This document shows, piece after piece, positions 14,238 through 22,371 of a DNA stretch of 25,077 nt (positions are counted from its first letter, which is position 1; each line of letters starts with the position of its first letter). The position numbers and the translations under genes were made by a program. The DNA comes from CAZEMR01 sp964513465 (lineage in GTDB: Bacteria; Bacteroidota; Ignavibacteria; Kapaibacteriales; UBA2268): the NCBI GenBank assembly GCA_964513465.1, contig CAZEMR010000043.1, positions 1-25,077 on the forward strand, given 5' to 3'. The notes beneath the pieces are model-generated. The model was not told the origin of the DNA. It made no database searches and worked only from the letters and a program-made list of their open reading frames with translations.

Positions 14238-15602
14238 ATGATTACTACCGTTAACCCGGCTACTGGCAAAGATTTAAATCATTACGAAGAATATTCTTTC
14301 GAAAAACTGGCAGAAATCGCCGCTCGCGCCGACGAGGTGCAAAAGCATTGGCAGACCACCGATTTTTCGCATCGCGCAGAATTGATGCACAAAGCCGCCG
14401 AGCTGCTTCGCCAGCGCAAGGAGGACTATGGCCGTCTGATGGCCCTCGAAATGGGCAAACCGCTGCCCCAGGGCATCGCCGAAGCCGAGAAATGCGCATG
14501 GGTCTGCGATTACTACGCCGATAACGCCGAAGACCACCTGACAGACATCCCCGTCAGCACTGAAATGAGCAAGAGCTACGTAGCGTTCCGGCCGCTGGGC
14601 GTCGTTCTGGCGATTATGCCGTGGAATTTCCCGTTCTGGCAGGTATTCCGATTCGCCGCGCCGGCGCTGATGGCAGGCAATGCAGGACTTTTGAAGCACG
14701 CCAGCAATACAATGGGCAGCGCTGTAGAAATCGAAAAAATATTCCTCGAGGCCGGATTCCCCGAGGGGCTGTTCGCCTCGCTGATAGTCAGCTCCGGGCC
14801 GATTCTGCATCTGATCGAAGACCCGAATATAAAAGCCGTAACTCTGACCGGCAGCACGCCAGTCGGCAAAAAAGTCGCCGAAAAGGCAGGCAGTATGCTC
14901 AAAAAAACCGTGCTCGAGCTTGGCGGAAGCGATCCATACGTTGTGCTTGCCGATTGCGATTTGGACAAAACGGTCGATATCTGCGTCGCTTCGCGGCTGA
15001 TAAACAACGGCCAGAGCTGCATCTCGGCTAAAAGATTCATCGTCGAAAAATCCATCAAAGGAAAATTCGAGGTATTATTTACCGAACGGATGAAATCCAA
15101 AGTGATGGGCTATCAGCTCGACAAGGGCACAGACATCGGGCCGCTCGCCCGGAAAGATTTGATGCTAGATCTGCACAGCCAGGTGGAACGCAGCGTAGCT
15201 GACGGAGCTAAGCTATTGTTGGGCGGGAAGCTTACCGACAGCCCGGGTTATTACTACCCGCCTACTGTTCTGACTGATGTTGCGCCAGGAATGGCGGCAT
15301 TCGACGAGGAGACATTCGGCCCGGTGGCAGCAATCATCGAGGCCGACAGCGAGGATCACGCAATCGAACTGGCGAACGACAGCATTTTCGGACTTGGCGC
15401 GGCGGTATTTACTTCCGATGTAGAAAAAGGCGAATCGATCGCACGCGACCGGCTCGAGGCAGGCGCCTGCTTTGTCAACGACTTCGTCAAATCCGATCCG
15501 CGGCTGCCATTCGGCGGAATCAGCGAGTCCGGCTATGGCCGCGAGCTTGGTATATTCGGAATTCGCGAATTCATGAATATAAAAACCGTCTGCGTAAAAT
15601 AA
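14238..15602 (+). CDS. NAD(P)+-dependent succinate-semialdehyde dehydrogenase, short form
   Basis: The product oxidises an aldehyde, most likely succinate semialdehyde, to the acid. With the ATG at 14238 it has 454 residues, matching the 450-460 of the short subfamily (YneI/Sad, GabD1). An upstream ATG at 14190 would add an AT-rich leader without family similarity, while GGAG precedes 14238. Seen: MPWNFPFWQ with N130, LTGSTPVG (203-210), catalytic Glu227 in LELGG, catalytic Cys261 in NNGQSCISAKRF, and the PFGGISESGYGRELG segment near the end. No GABA or 2-oxoglutarate shunt partner is nearby. It seems to be monocistronic. Confidence 0.9.
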   Translation: MITTVNPATGKDLNHYEEYSFEKLAEIAARADEVQKHWQTTDFSHRAELMHKAAELLRQRKEDYGRLMALEMGKPLPQGIAEAEKCAWVCDYYADNAEDHLTDIPVSTEMSKSYVAFRPLGVVLAIMPWNFPFWQVFRFAAPALMAGNAGLLKHASNTMGSAVEIEKIFLEAGFPEGLFASLIVSSGPILHLIEDPNIKAVTLTGSTPVGKKVAEKAGSMLKKTVLELGGSDPYVVLADCDLDKTVDICVASRLINNGQSCISAKRFIVEKSIKGKFEVLFTERMKSKVMGYQLDKGTDIGPLARKDLMLDLHSQVERSVADGAKLLLGGKLTDSPGYYYPPTVLTDVAPGMAAFDEETFGPVAAIIEADSEDHAIELANDSIFGLGAAVFTSDVEKGESIARDRLEAGACFVNDFVKSDPRLPFGGISESGYGRELGIFGIREFMNIKTVCVK

Positions 15603-15691
15603 TTCTGAGACGTTTTGCGGATTGATGTGTCATTGATTATTGGCATATTGCAAATTGGAAAAATGTAAATTTAAATCCGGAGCAAGTTAAA

Positions 15692-18433
15692 TTGAGCAAA
15701 ATAGTACTGATAATTCTAATATTTTTCGTTGCGGCAGCAGCGAATTCACAGCAATTATTCCAGCCATTCAATCTCGATTTCGAGGACGGCGCACCAATGA
15801 AACCGCCTGTGGCCTGGGAGGTTCCGTTTAAATTCGAAAAAATGGGATACAAAGCAATTCTCGACACAAATAATCCCTACAACGGAGCGATGTGCCTGCG
15901 GCTTTCAACCGACCGGGAATATTCCGATTCTCTATATGGGTCTTGTATGCAAAGCGTCTACGCCGAGCCATTCCGTGGTCGCCGTCTGCGCATTACGGCT
16001 GCGCTTCGGGCAGAGCCGGGGGATTCGCTCAGCTTTGCGCAGCTTTGGCTGGCATATGATAACGAATCGGACATCCCGGGCGAATTATTCACGCTCGAGA
16101 CGGCTATATCTTCAGATAACTGGGAGACTTACGAAATTGTTGCAGAAATTGGTCCGGACGCCGGGCGTATTAATTACGGCGTGTTGCTGCAGGGCAACGG
16201 GCAAGTATGGATGGACGAATTCGATATCGAAGTGATCGACCCCATCGGCTATGAATTCGAACAGCCGCGCCCGACCGACAGCATCGGAATCGCGAATCTC
16301 GAAGCATTTGCAAGGATTTACGGGCTTGCGCGATTTTTCAATACATCGACCGAAGCATCCGGAATTGACTGGGATAAATTCGCTGTGGCGGGAGTCAGGG
16401 CTGTCGAAAGCGCTGAATCGGCCGAGGATTTGTCTGATAGATTAAACGAATTATTCGGGCCAATCGCGCCGGCAATTCAAATTTCGAAAAATGCGGCATT
16501 TGATAAATATAGAAAACCCGACGATGCTCTTCCAAAAATCGCACTGGCATGGATGCACAAGGGCGGCTATGTGCCTATGCGTAACCCATTCTTTGGCAGC
16601 GACATAGTCAATTTGTATCAATCGCTTCGCCGGAGTGAGGGCTCGGTAATGCAGATGATCGAAGCGACTCCATACCGTGGGAAAAAAGTAGAATTTTCGG
16701 CATATGTCCGTACGGATATGGCCGGCCCGGCAAGCCACGCCCAGCTTTGGATGCGGGTCGACCGCGAGCATAACCGGGTTGCGCTGCTGAAAAATATGGA
16801 CGCAAACCCTATCGTATCAAAGGATTGGCAGCGATATTCGATCGAAGCCGACATCCCTGAATCAGCCGAGATTATCCGTCTCGGATTGGTAATGATCGGC
16901 GAGGGCGAAGTGTACTTCGACGATGTGCAATTCACTGCGCCGGGAGTCGATCCCAAATCCGACGATTCCAGGCTTCAAAACGGCGGATTCGAGGAATATG
17001 CTAATTCCGATTTTGTGCCGGGATGGCTGTTGCAGCGTTCGGTCGAACGCGCGGGATATGACGCAACCCAGACCAACCGCGGCGCCTACGCCGGCGAGAT
17101 GTGTCTGAAAATTTCATCCGATCCTTCGACAAGGATAGATTTTCCTTCTCCCGGCGAGCAGTATATCGATGAAGCCGCACGTGATATTTATTTCGCTATC
17201 CCATTGTCATTATATGTAGATACGGCGACCACACTCCCTCGCGGAAATTTGGCAATCGATTACGAAAGATATCTGCCCGGCAAGGATTTCCGTGCCGATG
17301 GCCGCGACCGCGCATCGCGGCTGGCCACGGTGATAGTAATGTGGAACGTAATACGCCATTTCCATTCATTCGAGCTTGATGAAGCACGTCTGGATGCGGC
17401 TTTCCGGTTGGCTCTTGCCGAGGCCGCCGAGGACAAAAGTCGTGTTGATTTTCTGAGGACTCTGCAAAAATTCGGATCAAATCTCGACGACAGTCAGTCG
17501 CGTGTCTGGTATGGATTCAGCAGAGAACGCTATGGCATTCCACTTTTATGGACATATTCTAACGGCAATCTAATAGTAACCAATACTCGCGGCAATACGG
17601 GTTTGCATCCGGGGGATATCATTACTGAAATAAACGACCAGCCCGTTGATAATATAATTCGCGAAAAAGGACAATATATATCGGCATCTGCACCCGATTT
17701 CCGGAATGTGCGCGCACTTGCAGAACTTCGCGCAGGGCCAAAGAATTCGATTGTCAAAATCAAGGCTAAATCCGGCGGTAAACTGCGCGAAATTGCGCTC
17801 AGACGCAGCATTTTGCTTACGCAATTGAACGAGTCACGTCCTGATGAGATAACAGAACTGGACGACGATATTTTTTATGTGGATATGAATCGCGTCCGCG
17901 ACGAAGAATTCCAGGACAATTTAGACCGGCTGAAAAGCGCACGAGGCATCATCTTCGATTGCCGTGGCGCAGCCACGCTTTCGGAATATGTGCTTGGATT
18001 TTTCCTTGATAAAACCGTACGAAATGTGGCCTGGGACATCCCGATATTCACAGCTCCCTACCAGCGCTTAGTCTCTCATTCATATATACATACGCCGATT
18101 GCTGCGATCGATACTCAACTTACGTCGGACGTGGTATTTCTCGCGGATGCGAGGTCTATCGGGTATTCCGAGGTAATTCTTGCGATGGCCGACCATTATG
18201 GCATCGGCGAGATCGTGGGGCATTCGGGCGGAGGGATCGCCGGGGAGACTTACCCAGTGCGGCTTCCGGGGGAATACGCAATTTCGCTGACAGCTATGAA
18301 ACCAGTCGGGCCCGACGGAAATGTTCTCCGCGGAAAGAATTTCAAACCCGATTATGAAGTATATATCACGTCCGAAAGCGCGAGGAATGGAGTGGATCCA
18401 TTCATCGAAAAAGCGCTCGAGATATTGAAATAA
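15692..18433 (+). CDS. Large secreted S41 (tail-specific protease)-like protein, probably inactive
   Basis: The 913-residue product starts at TTG (GGAG upstream) with a signal peptide of about 19 residues. By eye, the parts are a jelly-roll carbohydrate-binding-like region (25-190), an S41-associated helical region (about 205-265), a second jelly-roll (about 305-430), the start of a third (435-525), another helical region (RLATVIVMWNVIRHF, near 545), a PDZ-like domain (about 620-705) and an S41 catalytic-like domain (about 720-905). In S41 proteins of this type the active site reads like AISYAES, with Ser as nucleophile. Here the matching segment is SIGYSE with Gly824, so the nucleophile seems to be missing. 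The domain is otherwise well kept (EIVG, RLPGEYAISLTAMK, PDYEV). It may bind rather than cut. It is monocistronic with a strong terminator. Confidence 0.82.
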   Translation: MSKIVLIILIFFVAAAANSQQLFQPFNLDFEDGAPMKPPVAWEVPFKFEKMGYKAILDTNNPYNGAMCLRLSTDREYSDSLYGSCMQSVYAEPFRGRRLRITAALRAEPGDSLSFAQLWLAYDNESDIPGELFTLETAISSDNWETYEIVAEIGPDAGRINYGVLLQGNGQVWMDEFDIEVIDPIGYEFEQPRPTDSIGIANLEAFARIYGLARFFNTSTEASGIDWDKFAVAGVRAVESAESAEDLSDRLNELFGPIAPAIQISKNAAFDKYRKPDDALPKIALAWMHKGGYVPMRNPFFGSDIVNLYQSLRRSEGSVMQMIEATPYRGKKVEFSAYVRTDMAGPASHAQLWMRVDREHNRVALLKNMDANPIVSKDWQRYSIEADIPESAEIIRLGLVMIGEGEVYFDDVQFTAPGVDPKSDDSRLQNGGFEEYANSDFVPGWLLQRSVERAGYDATQTNRGAYAGEMCLKISSDPSTRIDFPSPGEQYIDEAARDIYFAIPLSLYVDTATTLPRGNLAIDYERYLPGKDFRADGRDRASRLATVIVMWNVIRHFHSFELDEARLDAAFRLALAEAAEDKSRVDFLRTLQKFGSNLDDSQSRVWYGFSRERYGIPLLWTYSNGNLIVTNTRGNTGLHPGDIITEINDQPVDNIIREKGQYISASAPDFRNVRALAELRAGPKNSIVKIKAKSGGKLREIALRRSILLTQLNESRPDEITELDDDIFYVDMNRVRDEEFQDNLDRLKSARGIIFDCRGAATLSEYVLGFFLDKTVRNVAWDIPIFTAPYQRLVSHSYIHTPIAAIDTQLTSDVVFLADARSIGYSEVILAMADHYGIGEIVGHSGGGIAGETYPVRLPGEYAISLTAMKPVGPDGNVLRGKNFKPDYEVYITSESARNGVDPFIEKALEILK

Positions 18434-18459
18434 TTATTTATTCCGCTTTTTTATAATTC

Positions 18460-18500
18460 AGGCTAATGCTTTATATATGATAGCATTAGCCTATTTTTTT
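18460..18500 (+). terminator. Terminator of the S41-like gene
   Basis: AGGCTAATGCT (18460-18470) pairs perfectly with AGCATTAGCCT (18482-18492) over 11 base pairs, followed by a run of seven T after one A. Confidence 0.88.
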
Positions 18501-18637
18501 GGCTACTCTCGCCCTATTAATAGATTATTATTATTTTATTTTTTAGATATTGCTAAATATTTTTCCCGCCATTGCGTCAATCAAATCAAGCATATCGGAT
18601 TATTTATATCCTATTTCCAAAACAAAGGAGTTCCGCA

Positions 18638-18991
18638 ATGATTAAGAAAAGTATTTTAAGCATTTTCGCAGCAGTTCTGTTTGTCGGCCTGATGAGCGCT
18701 ATCGATCTCACTGCGAAAGACCACACAAGTACTATTAAAATAAAGACTTCCGCCCAGTGTGGCATGTGCGAAAAAACTATCGAAGGCGGGCTTGAAGACC
18801 AAAAAGGCGTCATCAAATCCGAACTCGACGCCGACAGCAAAATGGTCACCGTAACTTATGATGATTCAAAGACTAACGAAGATAATATCCGTAAGGATAT
18901 CGCAGAAATGGGTTACGACGCGGACGACGTAAAGGCCAATAAAAAGGCCCAGAAAAAGCTGCCGAAGTGCTGCCAGCCTAAGTCTAGATAA
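18638..18991 (+). CDS. Exported heavy-metal-associated (HMA) domain protein
   Basis: The ATG at 18638 follows AACAAAGGAG; a longer frame from 18572 lacks a Shine-Dalgarno and would bury the signal peptide. The 117-residue product has a signal peptide (about 1-26) and an HMA domain with the metal-binding CGMC motif (C41, C44) and the final EMGYDADDVK stretch. A Lys-rich tail carries two adjacent cysteines (KLPKCCQPK). This is the layout of periplasmic Cu(I)- or Hg(II)-binding carriers such as MerP-like proteins. No metal ATPase is in the window. The two genes downstream also look metal- or envelope-stress-related. It has its own terminator. Confidence 0.9.
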   Translation: MIKKSILSIFAAVLFVGLMSAIDLTAKDHTSTIKIKTSAQCGMCEKTIEGGLEDQKGVIKSELDADSKMVTVTYDDSKTNEDNIRKDIAEMGYDADDVKANKKAQKKLPKCCQPKSR

Positions 18992-19042
18992 ATTTCAGGG
19001 TATCATGTTCGAATGTTGCAGATAGATCATGATTCGGCAAAT

Positions 19043-19076
19043 GGCCGCTGCTCCCGGATGGGACGGCGGCCTTTTT
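19043..19076 (+). terminator. Terminator of the HMA-domain gene
   Basis: GGCCGC (19043-19048) pairs with GCGGCC (19066-19071), with an inner TCCC/GGGA stem, followed by five T. Confidence 0.82.
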
Positions 19077-19264
19077 AATTCCTATATAAATAAATAATTT
19101 AGCATATACTTCGTCCTGATTAACAGACACATTTTTCTCTACATTTGCCTGGATTCTCCTTCGAATTCTCCGGAACAAATCTTTCTCATTTAATCCCGAT
19201 TAAACCTTGGCTGTAAATTATTGTCACATATATAGATACATTACGAATTAAAAATGGAGGAGAC
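19077..19264. other. Spacer and leader upstream of the Spy-like gene
   Basis: This AT-rich stretch carries no ORF of note. It ends in a strong Shine-Dalgarno (TGGAGGAG) ahead of the ATG at 19265. A possible promoter is TTGGCT (19208-19213) with ATATAG-like sequence downstream, but there is no match to the TAnnTTTG element, so I do not place one. Confidence 0.4.
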
Positions 19265-19828
19265 ATGAAAAAGTATTTTGCAATCGCGATCTCATTGATG
19301 ATGATTTTGGCAATGTCCGCAAACGCCCAGATGGGACGCCAGCAAGGCCGTATGGACGACGACGACAGGCCCCGACGCGGCATGATGATGCGCGGAGAAA
19401 TGATGCAAAACGACGGTATGGGCCAGTGCGGAATGATGATGGGGCACAATATGATGAGCAGATCGATGAAGATGCTTAACTCATTGCCCTATATGGAAGA
19501 TAAGCTCGATCTGACCGAACAGCAGACCGATAAACTCATCGACATACAGACCGAATTTAAAAAGCGGCAAATTGACCACAAAGCCTCTATGAAAAAATGC
19601 GGCATGAAAATGCGTAACCTTATGAAAAACAATGCCAGTGCGGAAGATGTTAAAGCACAGATGGAGTCATGCTCGAATATTATGGTCAACATGGGCACGG
19701 AAATGTATCGCACGATGCAGTCGATGAGATCAGTCCTGACGGCCGACCAGCGAGAGAAGCTCGATAAAATGAAGGACGACATAGACGACAGGCCGCGCAG
19801 AATGCGATTTTACGACGATGATGATTAA
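19265..19828 (+). CDS. Met-rich Spy/CpxP-like periplasmic protein
   Basis: The 187-residue product has a signal peptide cleaved near SANA-Q (residue 21). A Met-rich region follows (about 40-70, with several MMM and MM clusters, Cys55 and His61), then a helical core with two LTxxQ motifs, LTEQQ (83-87) and LTADQ (158-162), the signature of the Spy/CpxP family of envelope chaperones and metal-stress sensors. Cys112 and Cys136 lie in the core. Both ends carry acidic patches, and a DDRPRR motif occurs near both the N-terminus and the C-terminus. Clustered Met suggests Cu(I) binding, which is inference. It is followed after 15 bases by the SHOCT gene, which has a clear AGGAGG Shine-Dalgarno. Confidence 0.85.
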   Translation: MKKYFAIAISLMMILAMSANAQMGRQQGRMDDDDRPRRGMMMRGEMMQNDGMGQCGMMMGHNMMSRSMKMLNSLPYMEDKLDLTEQQTDKLIDIQTEFKKRQIDHKASMKKCGMKMRNLMKNNASAEDVKAQMESCSNIMVNMGTEMYRTMQSMRSVLTADQREKLDKMKDDIDDRPRRMRFYDDDD

Positions 19829-19843
19829 TTCAGGAGGATTATT

Positions 19844-20068
19844 ATGATGGATTATTTCGGATCCCACGGATGGGGTATGATGTTCGGATGGGTAATCGGC
19901 CTTGCGGTTCTGATCGGCATTATCTTATTGATTGCAAAGATGGTTAGCGGCAACAGGCAGGGCGGGCAATCACGCGACAAAACCCCGCTCGAAATACTCA
20001 AGGAGCGATACGCCCGAGGCGAGATCGACTCTGATGAGTACGAGCAGCGCAAACGGAAACTCCTTTAG
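19844..20068 (+). CDS. Small membrane protein with SHOCT domain
   Basis: The 74-residue product has an aromatic N-terminus (DYFGSHGWGMMFGW), one membrane helix (about 17-34) and a C-terminal SHOCT domain (about 46-74: PLEILKERYARGEIDSDEYE followed by QRKRKLL). Proteins of this exact build are often found in copper or heavy-metal loci. The role is unknown; SHOCT is thought to aid oligomerisation. The AGGAGG at 19832-19837 supports the first ATG, although a second ATG follows directly. It shares an operon with the Spy-like gene. Confidence 0.88.
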   Translation: MMDYFGSHGWGMMFGWVIGLAVLIGIILLIAKMVSGNRQGGQSRDKTPLEILKERYARGEIDSDEYEQRKRKLL

Positions 20069-20092
20069 TTATAATAATATAACTGCATTAAC

Positions 20093-20134
20093 ACAAAAGC
20101 GGCCCCGGAAATTCGGAGCCGCTTTTTTGCGTAA
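20093..20134. terminator. Bidirectional terminator, copy 1 of an exact 42-bp repeat
   Basis: The hairpin pairs GCGGC (20099-20103) with GCCGC (20118-20122), with an inner CCG/CGG stem, flanked by four A upstream and six T downstream. It can serve both the SHOCT gene (plus) and the beta-barrel-like gene (minus, ending at 20150). The full 42-bp sequence recurs without change at 21650-21691. Confidence 0.88.
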
Positions 20135-20149
20135 GTTTTTATTATTTAA

Positions 20150-20809
20150 TTAATGCTTCATCGAAAGTGAAGTGAGATGGTCGGGAAGTGTGTTGTCGCG
20201 AAGCAATGAACTGACATCAACCGACAGCCTTAGCCAGGAATCGATACCGACACCGACTTCCAAAAACGGAACGCCGCGTACAAACTGGAAATGGTATGCT
20301 ATTCCTGCATTTGCAAATACATTGAAGGAATTGTTGTCCTTTACGAATCCCATTGGATAATAAATAAAGGGAATTCTTAGGTCTAATTGCGTGAGATTAT
20401 TTATTTCTGTACCAAATGTATTACCCCTGATGGTAGAAAAGTTTGCGGCTACGCCTAACATATAATCCTGGCTGTGAAGGGCATAATATTTAACATACAG
20501 CGCGGGTATTATTAAATTATCAGCCTGATTAAAATTTGTTCCTTCAAGAGCCGGCAAACCTACAGCAAGATTGGCTGATATGCCAAGCCCGAAATTTTCG
20601 GTAAGACTTCTTTCATAATAAAGCGCGCTAGTAAAATATTCATGGAGCTTATCATCGGCCTGAGTTTCATAAAGGTTGAATCCTTTAATTCCTAAATGGT
20701 TGCACCCGTCTCCGAAGTCGAGGTATTCCATGCTTTTAGGGGTGCCATCATTGGCGGTTGCGCCAGCGAAGCAAATTATTAGCAAAAAATTGATCAATGC
20801 GATTTTCAT
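20150..20809 (-). CDS. Putative outer-membrane beta-barrel protein
   Basis: The ATG at 20809 follows an AGGG stretch and gives a 219-residue product with a clean signal peptide (KIALINFLLIICFAGATA). A longer frame to 20860 adds 17 residues without value. The mature part alternates polar and hydrophobic residues with glycine and aromatics (EYFTSALYYERSLTENFGLG, LIIPALYVKYYAL, FNVFANAGIAYHF, FLEVGVGIDSWLRLSVDV), typical of beta-barrel strands. It ends LTSLSMKH rather than in the aromatic residue common in barrel proteins, so insertion in the outer membrane is not certain. Base composition is visibly more AT-rich than the flanking genes. It lies downstream of, and probably in one operon with, the gene at 20867. 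Confidence 0.72.
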   Translation of the reverse strand: MKIALINFLLIICFAGATANDGTPKSMEYLDFGDGCNHLGIKGFNLYETQADDKLHEYFTSALYYERSLTENFGLGISANLAVGLPALEGTNFNQADNLIIPALYVKYYALHSQDYMLGVAANFSTIRGNTFGTEINNLTQLDLRIPFIYYPMGFVKDNNSFNVFANAGIAYHFQFVRGVPFLEVGVGIDSWLRLSVDVSSLLRDNTLPDHLTSLSMKH

Positions 20810-20866
20810 ATTTAACCCTGATAATAAATGAAACAAATACAGGGAATTCAATATTCCCAAAATTCT

Positions 20867-21421
20867 TTAAAAGGGTAACCATTTTCCTATCGCAACTCCA
20901 GCTAATACACCAATTATGACATGCTCTGCTTTATCCTGGCCTTGCAAGCCTTTTCTATCAGCGTCAAACCAAGCGGCTATACCTCCGACAATACCGCCTA
21001 ACAAGGCACCGAAAAAACCGAGCATCTGATCGCCTTTTTTCTTATTAATTCTATTCTTTTGTTTGGTTCTATGATTAGGATCAGAAAAATCTTTGAAATA
21101 ACCTGCAACATTCAGGCAAATATCGCCCGGATTTTGGTTCAAAATGCTTATACATTCAGAATTAAGGCTGTCTAATAAAATATCAAGCTGCTGATCAGAC
21201 GGATCAGCAATATAATTGTTTTCCATCCAATTACTAAGCTGGTATAATAAAACCTTTTCGCTAACATCAATTGCGTTTAATGTTAATAATTCATCGATTT
21301 TAGATTTAGTGAAAGTATTAAAACCGCTTGGAGTTGAAAGTTGCTGAATTGAAGGATCTTCAAAAATCGCTTCATCAACGATTTCAACTAATTCATAAGT
21401 ACGAATGTTGTAACTCGACAT
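20867..21421 (-). CDS. Hypothetical protein with C-terminal glycine-zipper segment
   Basis: The product has 184 residues, with an ATG after AAAAGG. The first 140 residues are acidic, soluble and helix-rich, without a signal peptide, and include three cysteines in the region SECISILNQNPGDICLNV. A short basic stretch (HRTKQKNRINKKKGD) then precedes a glycine-rich hydrophobic segment, FFGALLGGIVGGIAAWF, and a second one, VIIGVLAGVAIGKWLPF, with a charged stretch between. The layout suggests insertion in, or oligomerisation at, a membrane through glycine zippers. I do not recognise a family. Composition is AT-rich: a 60-base sample (21061-21120) has 20 G+C, against 34 of 60 in the M24 gene (10321-10380). 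Upstream sequence is lost in the assembly gap. Confidence 0.7.
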   Translation of the reverse strand: MSSYNIRTYELVEIVDEAIFEDPSIQQLSTPSGFNTFTKSKIDELLTLNAIDVSEKVLLYQLSNWMENNYIADPSDQQLDILLDSLNSECISILNQNPGDICLNVAGYFKDFSDPNHRTKQKNRINKKKGDQMLGFFGALLGGIVGGIAAWFDADRKGLQGQDKAEHVIIGVLAGVAIGKWLPF

Positions 21422-21462
21422 GATGATACCTTTTAAAATGTTTATAATTATTACAATATAAC

Positions 21463-21562
21463 NNNNNNNNNNNNNNNNNNNNNNNNNNNNNNNNNNNNNN
21501 NNNNNNNNNNNNNNNNNNNNNNNNNNNNNNNNNNNNNNNNNNNNNNNNNNNNNNNNNNNNNN
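21463..21562. other. Assembly gap of exactly 100 N
   Basis: A run of 100 N flanked by very AT-rich sequence; an ATATATATATAT stretch starts at 21563. The round number marks a scaffold gap of unknown true length. The promoter region of the minus-strand gene at 20867-21421 may be missing. Confidence 0.99.
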
Positions 21563-21649
21563 ATATATATATATCCAAATATTATTTTTATATTTTTATA
21601 AATCAACTCATTTTCTTAATATTAACTTTCATAATAATTATCATTTCAA

Positions 21650-21691
21650 ACAAAAGCGGCCCCGGAAATTCGGAGCCGCTTTTTTGCGTAA
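21650..21691. terminator. Bidirectional terminator, copy 2 of an exact 42-bp repeat
   Basis: Identical to 20093-20134. On the minus strand it lies about 20 bases after the rpsD stop and ends in four T; on the plus strand it has six T. It is therefore a plausible rpsD terminator. Confidence 0.85.
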
Positions 21692-21710
21692 AGCTATATA
21701 TATTATATAG

Positions 21711-22313
21711 TTATCTGGAGTAGAACTCGATCACAAGGGGTACTTCGCACTGGACGGGTACTTCTTCGCGGTCGGGTGTATAAAGATATTTGAACGAGAA
21801 ATCCGCCTTGGATAATTCGAGATAGGGCGGCGGCGCGGCCGAGCGGATTGCTTCCTGGAAGCACTCGGTCTTTCTGCTTTTCTCTTTGATTTCGACGCGG
21901 TCGTTTACTTGCACGACGTATGACGGGATATCGACTTTTTTGCCGTTAACGAGCACGTGGCCATGGCGGACGTACTGGCGCGCGGCGTACATCGAGCGCG
22001 AGAGCCCAGCGCGGAATACCAGCGCGTCGAGGCGTGCTTCCATTAGCTGCACCAGCAGATCGCCGGTGTTACCGGTCAGCCGGGAAGCTTCTTTGTAGTA
22101 TTTCAGCATCTGGCTTTCGCTGATGTTGTATTGCAAGCGGAGGCGCTGCTTTTCGATAAGCTGGCGTCCGAAGTCGCTCATTTTGCCTCTGCGGCGCGAA
22201 TTGCCATGCTGCCCGGGGGGATATGGTTTCTTGGCTGCGTATTTCTGTGCCTTGGGCGTCATATTGATGCCCACTTTTCTCGAAAGTTTTACTTTTGGTC
22301 CGGTGTAATTCAT
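21711..22313 (-). CDS. rpsD: 30S ribosomal protein S4
   Basis: The product is a primary 16S rRNA-binding protein of the small subunit. Its 200 residues begin MNYTGPKVKLSRKVG. It carries the KPYPPGQHG segment, the S4 RNA-binding domain (LVQLMEARLDALVFRAGLSR, then RQYVRHGHVLVNGKKVDIPS) and the usual C-terminal VIEFYSR. The N-terminal zinc-binding cysteines of the C+ form are absent (KLSRK), so it is the zinc-free form. rpsD usually lies between rpsK and rpoA; here it stands alone with its own promoter and terminator. Whether a second rpsD exists elsewhere cannot be seen. Confidence 0.97.
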   Translation of the reverse strand: MNYTGPKVKLSRKVGINMTPKAQKYAAKKPYPPGQHGNSRRRGKMSDFGRQLIEKQRLRLQYNISESQMLKYYKEASRLTGNTGDLLVQLMEARLDALVFRAGLSRSMYAARQYVRHGHVLVNGKKVDIPSYVVQVNDRVEIKEKSRKTECFQEAIRSAAPPPYLELSKADFSFKYLYTPDREEVPVQCEVPLVIEFYSR

Positions 22314-22371
22314 TTACTTTCGCCTTTTTATAATAACTTATAAATTATTTGACATAATTTTTCAGGAACTA

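Noticed and set aside
21563..21574. (AT)n stretch beside the gap as a regulatory repeat
   Set aside because: It is simple low-complexity sequence at the edge of an assembly gap and more likely the reason the assembly broke.
21711..22313. rpsD as a zinc-starvation duplicate
   Set aside because: It lacks the zinc cysteines, but zinc-free S4 is the main form in many FCB bacteria and it has a housekeeping-type promoter; without the rest of the genome this cannot be claimed.
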